This document shows, in pieces, positions 7,147-8,112 of a stretch of 8,112 nucleotides of DNA; position 1 is the stretch's first letter; the number at the start of each line of letters is the position of its first letter. Below the pieces are notes generated by a model that was given only the letters and a program-made list of their open reading frames with translations, ran no database searches and was not told the origin of the DNA. A program made the position numbers and the translations under genes. The DNA is from Planctomycetaceae bacterium (lineage in GTDB: Bacteria > Planctomycetota > Planctomycetia > Pirellulales > UBA1268), in assembly GCA_947464585.1 (NCBI GenBank), contig CANHYS010000069.1, positions 1 through 8,112 of the forward strand. The letters run 5' to 3'.

Positions 7147-7426
7147 CGACCGATTCCTTGCACCTGCTGAAACGCTTCGAAAGAATGCGTAGCGGAGCAG
7201 GGAGGTCATCACGCATGCTCCACGCCGGTCTTTCAGGGGCAGACCGCCGGGCAAACGCTGACGCAAAGCACATCGTGCCCATTGCCGCCAGCATCTTTTC
7301 GTGAATGTGCGGGAACATCGACGCCGCCGGGACAGCAGTGTCCCGCGTCGCATCGTCCCTCCCGCACGTTGTCTACCCGGACGTTCTTTCGGCCATCCAC
7401 GGCCAATTCTCCCCACGAGGTGCCCC
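7147..7426. other. Gene-free stretch rich in inverted repeats
   Basis: No convincing gene was found between the operon and the Calx-beta gene. The stretch holds several dyads: ATGCGT (7185-7190) with ACGCAT (7211-7216), GGAGCA (7194-7199) with TGCTCC (7216-7221), CGGTCT (7226-7231) with AGACCG (7241-7246), and the large 7304-7370 structure listed separately. A weak promoter-like pair, TTGCAC (7158-7163) and AAGAAT (7181-7186) 17 nt apart, would give the downstream gene a leader of over 200 nt. It may be a long structured 5' leader or contain a small RNA; neither is established. Confidence 0.45.
7304..7370 (+). other. 67-nt imperfect inverted repeat, possible structured RNA
   Basis: An outer stem pairs 7304-7314 with 7360-7370 (11 pairs, one of them G-U; core GTGCGGGA with TCCCGCAC). 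Inside it, CGACG (7319-7323) pairs with CGTCG (7346-7350), and after a 4-nt one-sided bulge CGGGACA (7328-7334) pairs with TGTCCCG (7339-7345) around a GCAG loop. In total 23 pairs form in 67 nt. No T-tract follows. It lies 56 nt before the start of the Calx-beta gene, so it would sit in that gene's leader or be an independent element. It matches no RNA family I recognise. Confidence 0.5.
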
Positions 7427-8112
7427 ATGCTGTCGCGCAACTGGTTCTTCCCCCACACGTCCCACGCCATCGCCGAACTGTTCCGCCGCCGCAGCGCATC
7501 CCGCAGTGGCAGGGCACGTCGCGACCGTCCGACACTCGCCAGCCTGGCCGCGGAAACGCTCGAGCCGCGGTCGATGATGGCCGTCACTCCGCCGTCGATC
7601 TCGATCGACGACGTGACGATCATGGAAGGGGACGAAGGCACGAAAAATGCGGCTATCACCCTGCGGCTCTCGCAGGCCACACGCACCGTCGTGAGCCTGC
7701 GATTCGCGACGGCCAACGGCACCGCCACGGCCGGCAGCGACTTCGTAGCGAAGACAGGCAATGTCTCGTTTGCCGCAGGAACAACCACCAAGCAGGTGCT
7801 GATCGCGATCAAGGGCGACCGCACCTACGAGCCGAATGAGACTTTCTCGATCAACCTCTCGTCGCCGAAGCGGGCCACCATTGCTGACCGGACCGGCATC
7901 ATCACGATCGCCAACAACGATCCTGCGCCGACGCCGGCGGCCGCACCTGCCCCTCCGGCGGCGCCGTCGCCCGCCGTCACGCTTGCGACGCCAGCCGTCA
8001 TGGCTAAACCGACGCCTCCCCTGGCCGCGACGCCGTCCTCGTCGGTTGCGTTGTCAGTCACGAGCGATTGGGGCAGCGGCTTCAACGGCGACGTGACGGT
8101 TCGCAACACGAC
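7427..8112 (+). CDS. Secreted Calx-beta and CBM2 domain protein, C-terminus missing
   Basis: 228 residues are visible and the frame is still open at the right edge. The ATG has GAGG (7417-7420) 6 nt upstream. The N-terminus is basic and lacks a classical signal peptide, but has LEPRSMMA (45-52), resembling the LEPR-XLL motif found at the start of many planctomycete extracellular proteins. A Calx-beta domain follows at about 57-165, with VTIMEGD (63-69), NGTATAGSDF (97-106), the acidic EPNETF (135-140) typical of its calcium-binding end, and a closing IANND (161-165). A Pro/Ala/Thr-rich linker spans about 166-205. From about 206 the sequence (SVTSDWGSGFNGDVTVRNT, 210-228) matches the opening strand of a family 2 carbohydrate-binding module, with W215 and GF at 218-219. 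The whole is probably an extracellular, polysaccharide-binding or adhesive protein; any catalytic domain would lie beyond the window. Confidence 0.8.
   Translation, partial: MLSRNWFFPHTSHAIAELFRRRSASRSGRARRDRPTLASLAAETLEPRSMMAVTPPSISIDDVTIMEGDEGTKNAAITLRLSQATRTVVSLRFATANGTATAGSDFVAKTGNVSFAAGTTTKQVLIAIKGDRTYEPNETFSINLSSPKRATIADRTGIITIANNDPAPTPAAAPAPPAAPSPAVTLATPAVMAKPTPPLAATPSSSVALSVTSDWGSGFNGDVTVRNT

Noticed and set aside
6589..7824. A 411-codon minus-strand open frame spanning the crtQ end and the intergenic region
   Set aside because: It runs across a glycosyltransferase, a terminator-like hairpin and a Calx-beta gene and has no recognisable motif; it is treated as a shadow frame.

Overview
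The window is GC-rich bacterial DNA, most likely from a planctomycete of the Pirellulales type. This is inferred from three things: an LEPR-XLL-type N-terminus on the last gene, a Calx-beta plus CBM2 secreted architecture, and a Tyr/Ala/Pro/Val-rich exported protein. The lineage is inference. No rRNA, tRNA, transposase, integrase or CRISPR array was seen.

Layout. (1) 1-922, minus strand: the N-terminal 307 residues of an LplT/Aas-like major facilitator, cut by the left edge and probably starting at TTG. (2) 923-1087: a divergent intergenic region with two adjacent GC-rich hairpins. (3) 1088-1654, plus: a 188-residue exported, tyrosine-rich low-complexity protein of unknown function. (4) 1655-1891: a near-consensus sigma-70-type promoter (1677-1704) and a leader of about 180 nt able to form competing hairpins. 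(5) 1892-7096, plus: a four-gene C30 carotenoid tailoring operon, ordered CrtN-like desaturase, CrtP-like terminal oxidase, PlsC-type acyltransferase and CrtQ-like glycosyltransferase, followed by a hairpin and T-tract. (6) 7097-7426: a gene-free stretch dominated by inverted repeats, including a 67-nt elaborate dyad. (7) 7427-8112, plus: the start of a secreted Calx-beta/CBM2 protein, cut by the right edge.

How the genes work together. CrtN would desaturate a C30 backbone (squalene or dehydrosqualene), CrtP would oxidise the terminal methyl group, CrtQ would glycosylate the resulting carotenoic acid, and the acyltransferase would add a fatty acyl chain. The product would be a staphyloxanthin-like acylated glyco-carotenoid in the membrane. 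No C30 synthase (CrtM, or the HpnCDE squalene route) and no aldehyde dehydrogenase is present here, so those steps must be encoded elsewhere. The acyltransferase is of the lysophospholipid-acyltransferase fold and not the small CrtO type of Staphylococcus, which is the most notable departure from the textbook operon. Close gene spacing and a 4-nt stop/start overlap between the last two genes support a single transcript.
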